The notes under the pieces were generated by a model. That model saw only the letters and a list, made by a program, of their open reading frames with translations. It searched no databases and was not told where the DNA came from. DNA of 64,000 bases from Schistocerca nitens (lineage: Eukaryota > Arthropoda > Insecta > Orthoptera > Acrididae), in NCBI RefSeq assembly GCF_023898315.1, contig NC_064616.1, positions 649,446,974 through 649,510,973 of the forward strand. Direction: 5' to 3'. The translations under genes and the position numbers were made by a program. This document shows positions 12,533 to 24,005 of this stretch, piece by piece. Positions within the stretch are counted from its first letter, which is position 1; each line of letters starts with the position of its first letter.

Positions 12533-13883
12533 CACACATCAAAAAAACATTTTGCATCACTCCGGTTCCCAGAACTCCTGAAGAGAGATGTTGACTGTGG
12601 ATATTGCATCACAGACACATCAGAGGGGTCTGACAGCTGACCAGTTCCAGTCATTCCACCAGGAAGGAGGTACACGGCTCGTGTTGCCTGTAGTTAAACC
12701 AAGCCTAGACAGTAAATAGCACAGTTTGATCATGTCCGCATTGTTACTTTGTGCCAGGAATGGCTCTCAACAATGGAAGTGTCCAAGCGTCTCGGAGTGG
12801 ACCAAAGCGATATTTTCCTGACATGGAGGAGATACAGAGAGACAGGAACTGTTGATGACATGCCTTGCTCAGGCCGCCCAAGGGCTACTACTGCAATGGA
12901 TGACTGCTACCTACAGATGGAGGAACCCTGACAGCAATGCCACCATGTTTTGTGCAGCCACAGGACTACATGTTATGACTCAAACTGTGCGCTATAGGCT
13001 GCATGATGCGCAACTTCACTCCCAATGTCCATGGCGAGGTCCATCTTTGCAGCCACGACACCATGCAGGACGGTACAGATGGGCCCCAACAACATGCTGA
13101 ATGGACCGCTCAGGATTGGCATCACATTCTCTTCCCCAATGAATGTCGCATATGCCTTCAACCACACAATTGCCGGAGATGTGTCTAGAGGCAACCCGGT
13201 CAGGCTGAATGCCTTAGACACACTGTCCACTGAATGCAGCAAGGTGGAGGTTCTCTGCTGTTTTGGTGTGGCATTATGTGGGGTCAACGTACGCTGCTGG
13301 TGGTCATGGAAGGCACCGTAATGGCTGTACGATACGGGAATGCCATCCTCTGACTGATAGTGCAACCAAATTGGCGAAGCACTCGCCTTCATGGATAACA
13401 GTTCGTGCCCCCATCGTGCACATGTTGTGAATGACTTCCTTCAGGATAATGACATCGTTCGACTAGAGTGGCCAGCATGTTCTCCGGACGTGAACCCTAT
13501 CGAATGCCTGGGATAGATTGAAAAGGTCTGTTTATGGATGACATGACCCACCAACCACTCTGAGGGGCGTACACCGAATTGCCATTGAGGAGTGGGACAA
13601 TCTGGACCAACAGTGTCTTGATGAACTTGTGGACAGTATACCATGACGAATACAGGCATGCATCAATGCAAGAGGCTGTGCTACTGGGTATTAAGAGGTA
13701 CCGGTGTGTACAGCACTCCGGAGCACCAACTCTGAAGGTCTCGCTCTATGGATGTGCAATGTGTGGTTTTCATGACCAATAAAAAGGGCAGAAATGATGT
13801 TTATGTTGCTCTCTATTCCAATTTTCTGTATAGGTTCCGGAACTTTCGGAACAGAGGTGATGCACAACTCTTTTTGATATGTG
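12533..13883 (+). mobile_element. Tc1/mariner-like transposon, dead
   Basis: A 1.35-kb element with imperfect terminal inverted repeats: left CACACATCAAAAAAAC, right (complement) CACATATCAAAAAGAG. Each repeat continues inward through a gcatcac block. TA dinucleotides flank both ends (12531-12532 and 13884-13885), the expected target. It encloses a broken transposase on the plus strand. It lies in the 24-kb intron of the host gene. Confidence 0.8.
12750..13672 (+). pseudogene. Tc1-family transposase pseudogene
   Basis: The relic encodes a DDE transposase that would have cut and pasted the surrounding element. Visible parts are, in order: an N-terminal helix-turn-helix with VSKRLGVDQSDIFLTWRR followed by the linker SGRPR; a central piece, WTAQDWHHILFPNECR, where the usual catalytic Asp before Glu reads Asn; and a C-terminal EWPACSPDVNPIECLG just before a stop, equivalent to the SPDLNPIE block. 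The pieces lie in several frames with frameshifts and stops, so it is not functional. Confidence 0.75.
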
Positions 13884-14312
13884 TATTTAGATTATACATT
13901 ACCTTTCAATAATTGCACTTTTTTAAAGCAAATCACTACTGATGCCTCACAAACAGTCCCCGCAGCAAGATTCACCCAAAAGAAGTTGACAGTACCTATC
14001 TACAATAATATCAGTAACGTTAATGGGGGAAAACGTATCTGTCTTTACAAGGCTGCCGGATGCCCAGTTTGGGCCTTTTTGTTTCGTTCAGACATTCTGG
14101 GAAAGATTGTGAACTATAAAAGACCCTGTCTGGAATCTTTGTAACTACCATTGCTTCAACCACTGGTAAGCAAAGACAGGCTTTTGACAAAAGAATTTCT
14201 CACAAGCTCAGTCAAAAAGCAAACTAATAAGTATATTGTAAAAGTGCAGACAGTCTTCTTTCTTTGAAGGTGTGGCTAGTGAAGTATTAACTTTTTGTGC
14301 ACTTTATTGTGC
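13884..14312. other. Intron sequence, no gene recognised
   Basis: AT-rich spacer between the Tc1-like element and the TTA repeat. An 87-codon ORF here has no recognisable domain or splice context. Confidence 0.4.
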
Positions 14313-14316
14313 TGCC

Positions 14317-14348
<32 letters not shown>
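14317..14348. repeat. (TTA)n run at the 3' end of a LINE
   Basis: Ten to eleven TTA units (TAA on the element's sense strand) lie directly beyond the 3' UTR of the minus-strand LINE. It may be the element's own tail or the target. Dong/R4-type elements are known to insert at TAA repeats. Confidence 0.9.
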
Positions 14349-14349
<1 letters not shown>

Positions 14350-14439
14350 TTTACTTTCTCAGACGTTAAGTCTGGTTAAAAATGGAAAGTGACGTGGACC
14401 TTGATCAAGCGTCACTTCCTTTTAACTGTATGGTATGTG

Positions 14440-17400
14440 TTATATTGCATTTAGGAACTTTCGGGTAATTGAACATGTATCAATAATTACTGATTTCTGT
14501 AGTTGTATATATAAGTTTGGATGTAGCTGTATTGCATTGATGTACTGGTGGATATTGTGTGGTATGACTCCTGTAGTTGATAGTATAATTGGTATAATGT
14601 CAACTTTATCCTGATGCCACATATCCTTGACTTCCTCAGCCAGTTGGATGTATTTTTCAATTTTTTCTCCTGTTTTCTTTTGTATATTTGTTGTATTGGG
14701 TATGGATATTTCGATTAGTTGTGTTAATTTCTTCTTTTTATTGGTGAGTATGATGTCAGGTTTGTTATGTGGCGTTGTTTTATCTGTTATAATGGTTCTG
14801 TTCCAGTATAATTTCAATTCATCATTCTCCAGTACACTTTGTGGTGCATACTTGTACGTGGGAACGTGTTGTTTTATAAGTTTATGTTGTAAGGCAAGCT
14901 GTTGATGTATTATTTTTGCTACATTGTCATGTCTTCTAGGGTATTCTGTATTTGCTAGTATTGTACATCCGCTTGTGATGTGATCTACTGTTTCTATTTG
15001 TTGTTTGCAAAGTCTGCATTTATCTGTTGTGGTATTGGGATCTTTAATAATATGCTTGCTGTAATATCTGGTGTTTATTGTTTGATCCTGTATTGCAATC
15101 ATGAATCCTTCCGTCTCACTGTATATATTGCCTTTTCTTAGCCATGTGTTGGACACGTCTTGATAGATGTGTGGCTGTGTTAGATGATACGGGTGCTTGC
15201 CATGAAGTGTTTTCTTTTTCCAATTTACTTTCTTCGTATCTGTTGATGTTATGTGATCTAAAGGGTTGTAGAAGTGGTTATGAAATTGCAATGGTGTAGC
15301 CGATGTATTTATATGAGTGATCGCTTTGTGTATTTTGCTAGTTTCTGCTCGTTCTATAAAGAATTTTCTTAAATTGTCTACCTGTCCATAATTTAGGTTT
15401 TTTATGTCGATAAATCCCCTTCCTCCTTCCTTTCTGCTTAATGTGAATCTTTCTGTTGCTGAATGTACGTGATGTATTCTATATTTGTGGCATTGTGATC
15501 GTGTAAGTGTATTGAGCGCTTCTAGGTCTGTGTTACTCCATTTCACTACTCCAAATGAGTAGGTCAATATTGGTATAGCATAAGTATTTATAGCTTTTGT
15601 CTTGTTTCTTGCTGTCAATTCTGTTTTCAGTATTTTTGTTAGTCTTTGTCTATATTTTTCTTTTAGTTCTTCTTTAATATTTGTATTATCTATTCCTATT
15701 TTTTGTCTGTATCCTAGATATTTATAGGCATCTGTTTTTTCCATCGCTTCTATGCAGTCGCTGTGGTTATCCACAATGTAATCTTCTTGTTTAGTGTGTT
15801 TTCCCTTGACTATGCTATTTTTCTTACATTTGTCTGTTCCAAAAGCCATATTTATATCATTGCTGAATACTTCTGTTATCTTTAGTAATTGGTTGAGTTG
15901 TTGATTTGTTGCTGCCAGTAGTTTTAGATCATCCATGTATAGCAAATGTGTGATTTTGTGTGGGTATGTTCCAGTAATATTGTATCCATAATTTGTATTA
16001 TTTAGCATGTTTGATAGTGGGTTCAGGGCAAGGCAGAACCAGAAAGGACTTAATGAATCTCCTTGGTATATTCCACACTTAATCTGTATCGGCTGTGATG
16101 TGATATTATTTGAATTTATTTGGATATTAAGTGTGGTTTTCCAATTTTTCGTTACTATGTTTAGGAACTGTATCAATTTAGGATCTACTTTGTATATTTC
16201 CAATATTTGTAGTAACCAAGAGTGGGGTACACTATCAAAAGCTTTTTGGTAATCAATGTATGAGTAGTGTAGCGACCTTTGTTTAGTTTTAGCTTGATAT
16301 GTCACCTCTGCATCTATTATCAGTTGCTCTTTACATCCTCGTGCTGCTTTGCAGCAGCCTTTTTGTTCTTCATTTATAATTTTGTTCTGTGTTGTATGTG
16401 TCATTAATTTCTGTGTAATGACTGAAGTTAATATTTTGTATATTGTTGGTAGGCATGTTATGGGGCGATATTTAGCTGGGTTTGCTGTGTCTGCTTGATC
16501 TTTAGGTTTCAGATAAGTTATTCCATGTGTAAGTGTATCAGGGAATGTGTATGGGTCTGCAATGTAACTGTTAAATAATTTAGTTAGATGTGAATGTGTT
16601 GAGGTGAACTTCTTTAGCCAGAAATTTGCTATTTTATCTTTTCCAGGGGCTTTCCAATTGTGAGTAGAATTAATTGCTTGGGTGACTTCATGTTGCAAAA
16701 TTATCACTTCAGGCATTTGTGGTATCATCTTGTATGTGTCTGTTTCTGCTTGTATCCACCGTGCATGCCTGTTATGTTGTACCGGGTTTGACCATATGTT
16801 GCTCCAGAAGTGTTCCATGTCTGTTATGTTTGGTGGATTGTCTATTTTAATGTGTGTGTTATCTATTGTCTGGTAAAATTTCTTTTGGTTTGTGTTGAAT
16901 GTTTGGTTTTGTTTCCTTCTATTTTCACTTTTTTTGTATCTTCTAAGTCGTTTGGCCAATGCTTGTAATTTCTGTTTCTTTTCATCTAATTGCTCTATCG
17001 CTTCTTGTTGTGAGATTTTACCTAACTTTTTTCGTTTTTTTTCTGACATTTCATTTCTTATAAATTGTGTTAGCTGTCCGATGTCCTTTCTCAGTTTTTC
17101 TATTCTGATCTGTAGCCTGTGTTGCCATGCTGGTTTTGTGGGTTTCTTCTGTGTGTTGGTTGGTTCTGATCTCTGCCTAGTGTGTATATTTAGTGTAGTG
17201 AGTGCTCCTATATAAACCAGTAGTTGTAACTCTTCCATAGTTGTATTTTCATTTATTTTGTTGTGTATGATTGTGTTGATAGTTTTTATTGTTGTTTCGA
17301 CTTGTGGGTTATGTGGTGGTCTATGCAAGAATGGTCTAATGTCTGTATTTGTGTCTTTGTATTCTATATATGTCAGCTGAAATTTTTCTTCTATATCTAA

Positions 17401-17997
17401 CATGTGTGTCACTTCGTGTTCTATTTGTGCTTGTTCTGGTGGCTGTCTTAAGATTTCGTTTTCCTCTGATTGTTTAATTGATGCGTGTTGTTCTTTGTTT
17501 GTTTGCTCTGGGATGTTTGAGTCCATTACTGTATGTTCTTCTTCTTCTGATTGCACATTATTTTGTTCCAGTATTTGTTGTACTTGTTGTTTGATGTTTT
17601 CTAATTCTGACTGGGGTATCCTGTTATTTTTGATTATTACACGGATCTGATCAGCTAGTCGTTGTTCTGTTAAAAATTTTAATTCTGGGTATCTGATAAT
17701 AAATGTTGTGTATACTTGTGATCTGTATCCAGTTGTGTTGGTTCCTAGGTTTGTTGCTTGGTAATAACAGAACATGAGGTGTCGATTAACTTCATCTGAC
17801 CATCTCATCCTCTGTCTTTCTTTTCCTTCTAGGGTGGTTGCAGGAAGCATATCCTGCAAAACACCTCTATTTGGATTTAAATCATTTTCCAGTTGGCTAG
17901 CAGTGTCGTTACCATTGTGGGCGGGCATAGGGTTCAAACATCGTCCCCGACCATGACGGCGCTTGTCCGAGGCTTCTTTAGTTTTGTCCTGAACCAA
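14440..17997 (-). CDS. Reverse transcriptase/endonuclease polyprotein, intact ORF (1185 aa)
   Basis: This single protein should nick target DNA and reverse-transcribe its own RNA there. Visible parts in order are: an N-terminal Myb-like DNA-binding segment (about residues 60-140) starting RMRWSDEVN; a Gln/Glu-rich linker; a basic coiled-coil-like stretch (about 290-370); RT from about 436 (NWKAPGKDKIANFW) through IDYQKAFDSVPHSW (about 590), GIYQGDSLSP and the catalytic YMDD (about 684); a zinc motif CRLCKQQIETVDHITSGC (about 994); and a PD-(D/E)xK-type endonuclease with KPDIIL (about 1078) and LIEISIP. The Met at 17997 is the first in frame before the conserved N-terminal part. There are no stops or shifts. 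Its T-rich coding strand differs from the host exons. Whether it is transcribed cannot be told from sequence. Confidence 0.88.
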   Translation of the reverse strand: MVQDKTKEASDKRRHGRGRCLNPMPAHNGNDTASQLENDLNPNRGVLQDMLPATTLEGKERQRMRWSDEVNRHLMFCYYQATNLGTNTTGYRSQVYTTFIIRYPELKFLTEQRLADQIRVIIKNNRIPQSELENIKQQVQQILEQNNVQSEEEEHTVMDSNIPEQTNKEQHASIKQSEENEILRQPPEQAQIEHEVTHMLDIEEKFQLTYIEYKDTNTDIRPFLHRPPHNPQVETTIKTINTIIHNKINENTTMEELQLLVYIGALTTLNIHTRQRSEPTNTQKKPTKPAWQHRLQIRIEKLRKDIGQLTQFIRNEMSEKKRKKLGKISQQEAIEQLDEKKQKLQALAKRLRRYKKSENRRKQNQTFNTNQKKFYQTIDNTHIKIDNPPNITDMEHFWSNIWSNPVQHNRHARWIQAETDTYKMIPQMPEVIILQHEVTQAINSTHNWKAPGKDKIANFWLKKFTSTHSHLTKLFNSYIADPYTFPDTLTHGITYLKPKDQADTANPAKYRPITCLPTIYKILTSVITQKLMTHTTQNKIINEEQKGCCKAARGCKEQLIIDAEVTYQAKTKQRSLHYSYIDYQKAFDSVPHSWLLQILEIYKVDPKLIQFLNIVTKNWKTTLNIQINSNNITSQPIQIKCGIYQGDSLSPFWFCLALNPLSNMLNNTNYGYNITGTYPHKITHLLYMDDLKLLAATNQQLNQLLKITEVFSNDINMAFGTDKCKKNSIVKGKHTKQEDYIVDNHSDCIEAMEKTDAYKYLGYRQKIGIDNTNIKEELKEKYRQRLTKILKTELTARNKTKAINTYAIPILTYSFGVVKWSNTDLEALNTLTRSQCHKYRIHHVHSATERFTLSRKEGGRGFIDIKNLNYGQVDNLRKFFIERAETSKIHKAITHINTSATPLQFHNHFYNPLDHITSTDTKKVNWKKKTLHGKHPYHLTQPHIYQDVSNTWLRKGNIYSETEGFMIAIQDQTINTRYYSKHIIKDPNTTTDKCRLCKQQIETVDHITSGCTILANTEYPRRHDNVAKIIHQQLALQHKLIKQHVPTYKYAPQSVLENDELKLYWNRTIITDKTTPHNKPDIILTNKKKKLTQLIEISIPNTTNIQKKTGEKIEKYIQLAEEVKDMWHQDKVDIIPIILSTTGVIPHNIHQYINAIQLHPNLYIQLQKSVIIDTCSITRKFLNAI

Positions 17998-18035
17998 CTA
18001 ATTACACTAAAATGGGGGGTAGCCCTATTAGTGGT

Positions 18036-18402
18036 TAGTTTCAGATGCATAGAACAGGACAGTGTGCATACCTAAGAATTCATTAAAACTCTCTGTTTCA
18101 GACCTATTCCCTCTACCAGTCTATAGAAACTAGTTTCAGCTGCCAAAATATTTTAAGCAGGGGTTTGTACTAAAACAAAATTTTATTAATAATTTCTGAC
18201 TTCCTATGAAACACAGGATATTTATAAGTGTTTCTTATGTGCACACTGCACCCTTCAAAAATCACTAGAGGAAACGAAATGATCTGGCATCATAAAGTAC
18301 AAATGGTTACACACATATGAAAAAGCTTAACATGAGAGATGAAATTTATGGGTTTCAGGTTTTAAGGAAGCCTCTGATGATGACTGTTCTCTCTCCTTTA
18401 GC
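18036..18402. other. Intron sequence, nothing recognised
   Basis: Short AT-rich spacer between two LINEs. No gene or repeat terminus was identified. Confidence 0.4.
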
Positions 18403-20141
18403 CCTGTTCTACATCTACATCTACAGTCTGCAAACCACTGTGAAGTGCATGGTAGAGGGTATGTCCCACTGTACCAGTTATAAAGGTTTCTTCTCATACC
18501 ATTCATGTATGGAGCACAGGAAGAATGATTGCTTAGATGCTTCTGTGTGTGCTGTAATTAATCTAATCTTCTCCTTATGATCCCTATGGGAACAGTATTT
18601 AGGGGGTTCTAGTATATTCCTACGGTCATCGATTAAAGTTGGTTCTCAAAAATCTGTAAATAGGCTTTTTAGGAATAGTTTACATCTATCTTCAAGGGTC
18701 TACTAGTTCAGTTTTTTCAGCATCTCTCTAACTCTCTCCCACAGGTCAAATAAACCTGTAACCATTCCTGCTGCCCTTCACTGTACACATGCAATATCCC
18801 CCATCAGTCTTATTTAGTATGGTTCCCACACACTTGAGAATATTGTAGGTTGGGTCGCACGAGTGATTTGTAAGCCACTTACTTTGTAGACTGATTGCAT
18901 TTCCAAAGTATTCTACAATAAATTGATGTCTACCATTGGCTTTACCCACAACATAGCCTATGTGATCACTCCAACTGATACCTCTACAAAGTGTTGCACA
19001 TCCAAGTATTTGTACAAGACTGCCAACTCAAAATTTCATTTGCTGACAGTTTATCCATAGGATACTGCATTTTTGTTTGTTTGTATCACTTTTTTTTGTT
19101 TTGTAAAGTGCACAATTTTACTTTTCTGAACATTTGAATCAAATTTCCAATCTATGCACCATTTTTAAATCTTATCAAGATCTGGCAATATTTGTGCAGC
19201 TTCTTTCAGACAGTACTTCATTATGGATAACTCCATCATCTGCAAATGGTTTGAGGTTACTGTGAATATTGTCTGCAAGGTCATTAATACACAACATGAA
19301 CAGTAAGAGTCCCAACATACTTTCCTGGCGCACTCATGAAGTTACTTCTACACCTGACAATGACTCTCCATCTAATATAACACACTGTGTCTTCACTAAC
19401 AAAAAATCGTAAATCCCGACACAAATTTCGCATGATATCCCATATGATAATACTTTTGATTGTAAGTGTAGATGTGGTACCGAGTAAAATACTTTTCAGA
19501 AATCAAGAGATACTGCTTATATCTGCCTGCCTCCAAAGCTCTCAGCACGTCATGTGAGAAAAGCATGAGATGGGTTTTGCATGATCGATGTTTTCAGAAT
19601 CCATGCTGGTAGGGGTAAAAGGATTAAATTGGGACAATTCCCCTGAGTTTTCCTTTGTAAAGGAACATTTGAAAATGGAGTTACGCATTTGAGCTTTTGG
19701 TTTGCTACCATCAGGTTCAGTTCCTGTCTTATTTGCAAGTGACTGGACACTAAATTTGGTGCCATTAACAGCCTTTACACATGACCAGAATTTCTTTGTG
19801 TTGTGTTTAGGATGACAATATCCTGCTATGGTAGTTAATGAAGACTTCAGACATTGCTCTCTTTACACCTGGATGCATTTCATTCAGCACCTCTCTTTCT
19901 ATGGTCCTATGATTTGTTTTACATTTATTATGCAGTAGTCTCTGTTCCTTTAGAATTTTCTTTATGGTGACTGTATACCATGGAGGGTCCCTTCATTATG
20001 AACAGTTCTACTGGGTACATATCCACCCAATGCATGGTCAACTATTTGTTTTAAACTTGAGCCATAGTTCTTCTACATGCTCTTGGTGCTGAAAGTTTCA
20101 AGTTTCTCATTGAGATACGACACTACTGCTTTTTTATCTAG

Positions 20142-20181
<40 letters not shown>

Positions 20182-21700
20182 CCGTTGTCTTTTGATCACT
20201 GCTGTCACAACCATTCCATCCAATATATTTCCTTTATGAGTGGGGTTCTGAACTATCTGTTCTAGGTACTTTTTGGAGAAGACATTTAGTAATGTTTCAC
20301 AGGATCTCTTATCACACCCACCACTAACAAAACTGTAATTTTCCCAATTGATTGTGGATGATTAAAGTCTAGATGATTACAGTGTGATTGGTGAACTTAC
20401 ACATAAATGAACTGATGTTTTCTATAAAGTTTTCAATTACATCAGGAGGTGATTCTGTTGGGTGACAGGAGGATACAATTACCATTTTATGCCCAGCCCT
20501 GATATGGAGTCTTGCCTAAACAATCTCACATGCAGCTTCAATTTCTATCTCACAGGATTTGAGTTTTTTGTCTACTAAGACAAATACACTGCCTCCACTC
20601 TCCATTAGCTTAACCCTTCAATATACACTTAGATTTCCCCCCAAAATCTCACAGCTATCAATTTAAGGTTTTATCCAACTTCCTGTACCTAGTATTATGC
20701 AAGTTTAACTGCTTTTCAGGAGTGCTCCAAACTCTATTACTCTGCTGTGAATGCTTCAGCAGTTAATTAATAAGATTTTAATACTCTTGCCTGGGGAGGG
20801 GGGCGCATTATTTTGAATCTTACATTTATACCTCTTAGTCTCCAACTGCTGTAGTTACTTGGAATAGATGGAGAGTTGCCTTGTGTGCAGTCAGCTACCT
20901 GGGTAGGAGCTTCTGATGTGTTGTGCACACCTGGCTCATTTAGGTGGCCCACACAATTCTGAACCTCATGGCACAAGTCCCAGGAAGTCACAGCCTAGCT
21001 GTCACGGAACAATCAAAGTATCTGGTTCAGGCCTTTCACTCGATCCAGAATCAGAGGGCCATGATCAGTTCTCGGGACAATGCTGCAAACTGTGAGTCTT
21101 GGTGATATCCTGTGTGCAAAGCTCGTCTTCTCAACCTTCTCTGACACTGGAGCCCAGACAACAGGCATCATTTGTTCCAACATGCACCAGAATCTGCAGT
21201 TGGTTGCATCCTGTTCCCTCAATGGCTGTCGGAATAGGCTCTTCAACACACTGAAGGAGACCCACAGGCATAAACACTGCATGCACCCAGTGTTCTTTCC
21301 TGCCCCTTGCTGTGATTTCCCTAAGGGGCATCATCATTCACTGTACGTTTGAATTGCCCTACAATTTTGCACTTGCTTCCTCTTGACACAGGACAAAGCA
21401 GGTCCCCCAAAAACTGGAAAAGTGCATCCCATTGACTCAGTTTCAGTTAAAGACAACACATCGAACTTGTTGGTTAGGGGGATCAGTATAACATCCAAAG
21501 TGCACCCTGGTCCCAATCTTCCCTGTACAGGACACCTATATCTACCATTGGCATGCCACTCCCAACCAACTGGAGGAGTAATGATCCTGTACATCCTGCA
21601 GAAGTGACAAAATTCACATGAGAGGATAGTACTTGAGGTACCTTTAGTACCGGCACCAGAGGTATATGACTCTTGGGAACTCTTCCAACACACATTCGCA
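18403..21700 (-). mobile_element. Decayed CR1-like LINE with esterase-type ORF1 remnant
   Basis: The 3' end at 18403 carries the same tacatctacat-type tail as the plus-strand LINE ending at 35958, plus a similar terminal block reading ccatgcacttcacagtgg on the sense strand. Upstream sense sequence has an RT remnant near 19600 (tgctgattctga-like QHGF block). Near 21150-21210 it reads LQILVHVGTNDACCLGSS, whose GTND resembles the esterase (SGNH-hydrolase) domain seen in ORF1 of CR1-type elements. All frames are heavily broken. The 5' end is uncertain, between 21700 and 21900. A (TG)n run at 20147-20180 interrupts it. Confidence 0.55.
20147..20180. repeat. (TG)n microsatellite
   Basis: About 16 TG units inside the decayed minus-strand LINE. 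Confidence 0.95.
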
Positions 21701-22432
21701 GTAGTTGCTAATCATTTAACAGGAGTCAGGGCACTTTCCAGTTGTTTACCGACATTGACCAGCTCATCCTGTGTTGAAGAACAGCATTCACAATGGGGTT
21801 GCACTGTGGCTGGTGCACTGTATTACAGGACAGTGAACAAATAATTAAGACAACAGAAAAACCTGTGGTTAAAATTACTATCTTCCTAAAACTTTTTATT
21901 GTTAATTATAGATGACAACAAACTCAGAAATAGAGTTAATTTAGGATAAATGTAGATAATGCATACTCCTCTAAAAGCAACAACTAACTGTAATACAATA
22001 AGCTAGTTACAACATCTGCTACAATACTTAAATCACAAATGTCATTTTACTATGAATTAGATTATGTACAGGACATAGGTAACTTCCGAAAATTCTCAAA
22101 AATTTAGGTTTTTATTGCATCAATATACACTGAAATTTGGAGTGATATATTCTCCGGCAGTAATTGTGAATCCCAAACACTGATTTAATATGAAATAAGT
22201 TATCCACAACATACATACTGGTAACTTATGAAAATCTGCAAAAATGTGGTTTTGTAAGCATCTGAAAAATCTAAAAAATAATCGATTTCTCACATAATAA
22301 TACAATGAAACTAGAGAATGACTATTTTGAATGAGAATAGGCCTACGATTTTCAAACATTTTAAAAGAGCACAAATTTGTTCAAGCTGCAACTGTTGATA
22401 ACAGGATGAGTTCATCATGGTTGGCAGCCCTG
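21701..22432. other. Intron sequence, nothing recognised
   Basis: AT-rich spacer between the minus-strand and plus-strand CR1-like elements. No ORF with a domain was seen. Confidence 0.4.
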
Positions 22433-22877
22433 CAGCCAGGCAACTTGCGCGAGTTTTGGTGTTCTCGTAAAAATAAGTCATTTTAGATTATAAAAACATA
22501 TAGTTTAGTACTGATTACGTGGTAAATAGGTGTATTAGTGTGCCTTTTAAGCGTACCATTAAAGGTTTCATTTTTCGTTAAGTAATATAGCAGAAAACGT
22601 GAAAAGATCGTACAGTCGTATTTTCTGTTTACGTTTTGCCGCAGCAAATCTATAGAATTTCTTTTAGTTATTCTTTGCTCTCTCCAGCAATTTAACTGTA
22701 GCGTACCTCTTCACTATTTAACTCACATTTCCGGAAGGTAGTGTAAAGTTTAAGTTCTTGTTTCAGAAACTTTGCACTGTTGTTTTTGTTTACACACAGT
22801 TGCGGATAGGCCAAATTTGTGGAACCATATTTTCGTGTTTGTCTGTAATTTAACTGACTTACTCTTAATAAACTATT

Positions 22878-23892
22878 ATGTTTATCATGAGTGAAAAGTG
22901 CTTGACTTGCAGTAGAAGTGTTAGGTCAGGGCTTTGGTGTGACAGGTGTTTTAGTTTTTCCCATGTGGGTGACTGTGGTGGCATGGGACTAGGGGAAGTA
23001 AATGAGACACGTCAGTGGTTTTATAGGATATGTAGTAGAGATAAGAAGATGCTAGAACAGGAGGGGAAAACTGCCACCCTTCAGGCTGAGTTAGACAATG
23101 CCAGGGGAGATCTTGACAGGTTAAGGAATGAGAAGGGTAAAGAGAGGTGGGAAGTGGCAACAGGTGGAACAGGCCTAGAACTTTGTCTGACAGCTTCGTG
23201 GTGAATGCGGAAAATAGATTTCACCTGTTGCATCAGTTAGAAGCTGGTGAGCCTCAAGCAGTTGCAGGTGTAGACAGGGCACAACAAACTTTCAGCAGCA
23301 AATTGAAAAGTAAGAATGTAGGGAAATCAGTAAAGAGAAAGAAAGTGTTGTTGTTAGGTAGTTCTCATGGAAGAGGTGTTGGCCAACTTTTGCAGGATGA
23401 ACTAGGATCACAATACCATGTCACCAATTTTTTTAAACCTAGTGCTGGTATGGAGCGAGGATTTAGGATCACTTTGCAAAGATTTCGCTAAGGAAGACAC
23501 CGTGGTTATTGCGGATGGGGCAGGTAATAGTATTGACAGAGATCCTGGGTACAGTATAGAGTGTGACCTGGCAAAGATTACATCAGCATCGAAGCATACT
23601 AGTGTTGAGTTTGTATCTGTTCTTGGGCACCATGACCGACCTCATTTGACCTCTTCTGTCAAGAGAGTTAATTTGGAGTTGGAACGGCTGCTTATGTCAG
23701 GTGCAGGATGATGTGGTTCCTGTTAATTCTCTCAATAGGTGGGATTATACTAGGCATAGCCTTCACCTCAACGGGAAAGGGAAGGGTAAACTGGCTGGGA
23801 AATTAGCAGGGAAGTTAAAGGCGAGAGGCACTATCATGAGTGATAAAATACCAGTGGTTATAGGGTTCAGACAAGACCCTTTTTTAGGGTAA
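22878..23892 (+). pseudogene. CR1-like ORF1: Cys-rich finger plus esterase-like domain, frameshifted
   Basis: This would encode the RNA-binding accessory protein of the element. It begins MSEKCLTCSRSV (the Met at 22887 fits best), followed by GLWCDRCFSFSHVGDCGG, a PHD-like Cys/His finger. A coiled-coil-like segment rich in Glu, Leu and Arg ends near 23140. After shifts in frame, KVLLLGSSHGRGVGQLLQDE (about 23342) resembles the GDSH-type start of an SGNH hydrolase. Later, LGHHDRPH (about 23623) occupies the position of the usual G-x-N-D/H blocks. The final part, WDYTRHSLHLNGKGKGKLAG, resembles the C-terminal D-x-x-H block. At least three frame changes disable it. Confidence 0.68.
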
Positions 23893-24005
23893 GGAGGACA
23901 GAAATTAACCAAATTTTAAGAGAGGTTAGGACTGAGACAAACATTCAGTTTGAGAAAGAAACCAAAAAACATAATTCTAGCTTATTACATCAGCATAAAC
24001 AGCTA

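Larger units (their letters stand above)
14317..18035 (-). mobile_element. Non-LTR element with restriction-like endonuclease (R2/R4/Dong group)
   Basis: The element consists of a short 5' leader (about 17998-18035), one long ORF, a roughly 90-nt 3' UTR and a TAA-repeat tail. The single ORF, the C-terminal rather than N-terminal endonuclease, and the CCHC motif between RT and endonuclease all point to the restriction-like-endonuclease group. The 5' boundary is approximate. It is the youngest-looking element in the window because its whole protein is uninterrupted. Confidence 0.75.

Noticed and set aside
14627..17956. Several Cys/Phe-rich plus-strand ORFs
   Set aside because: Antisense shadows of the 1185-codon LINE protein.
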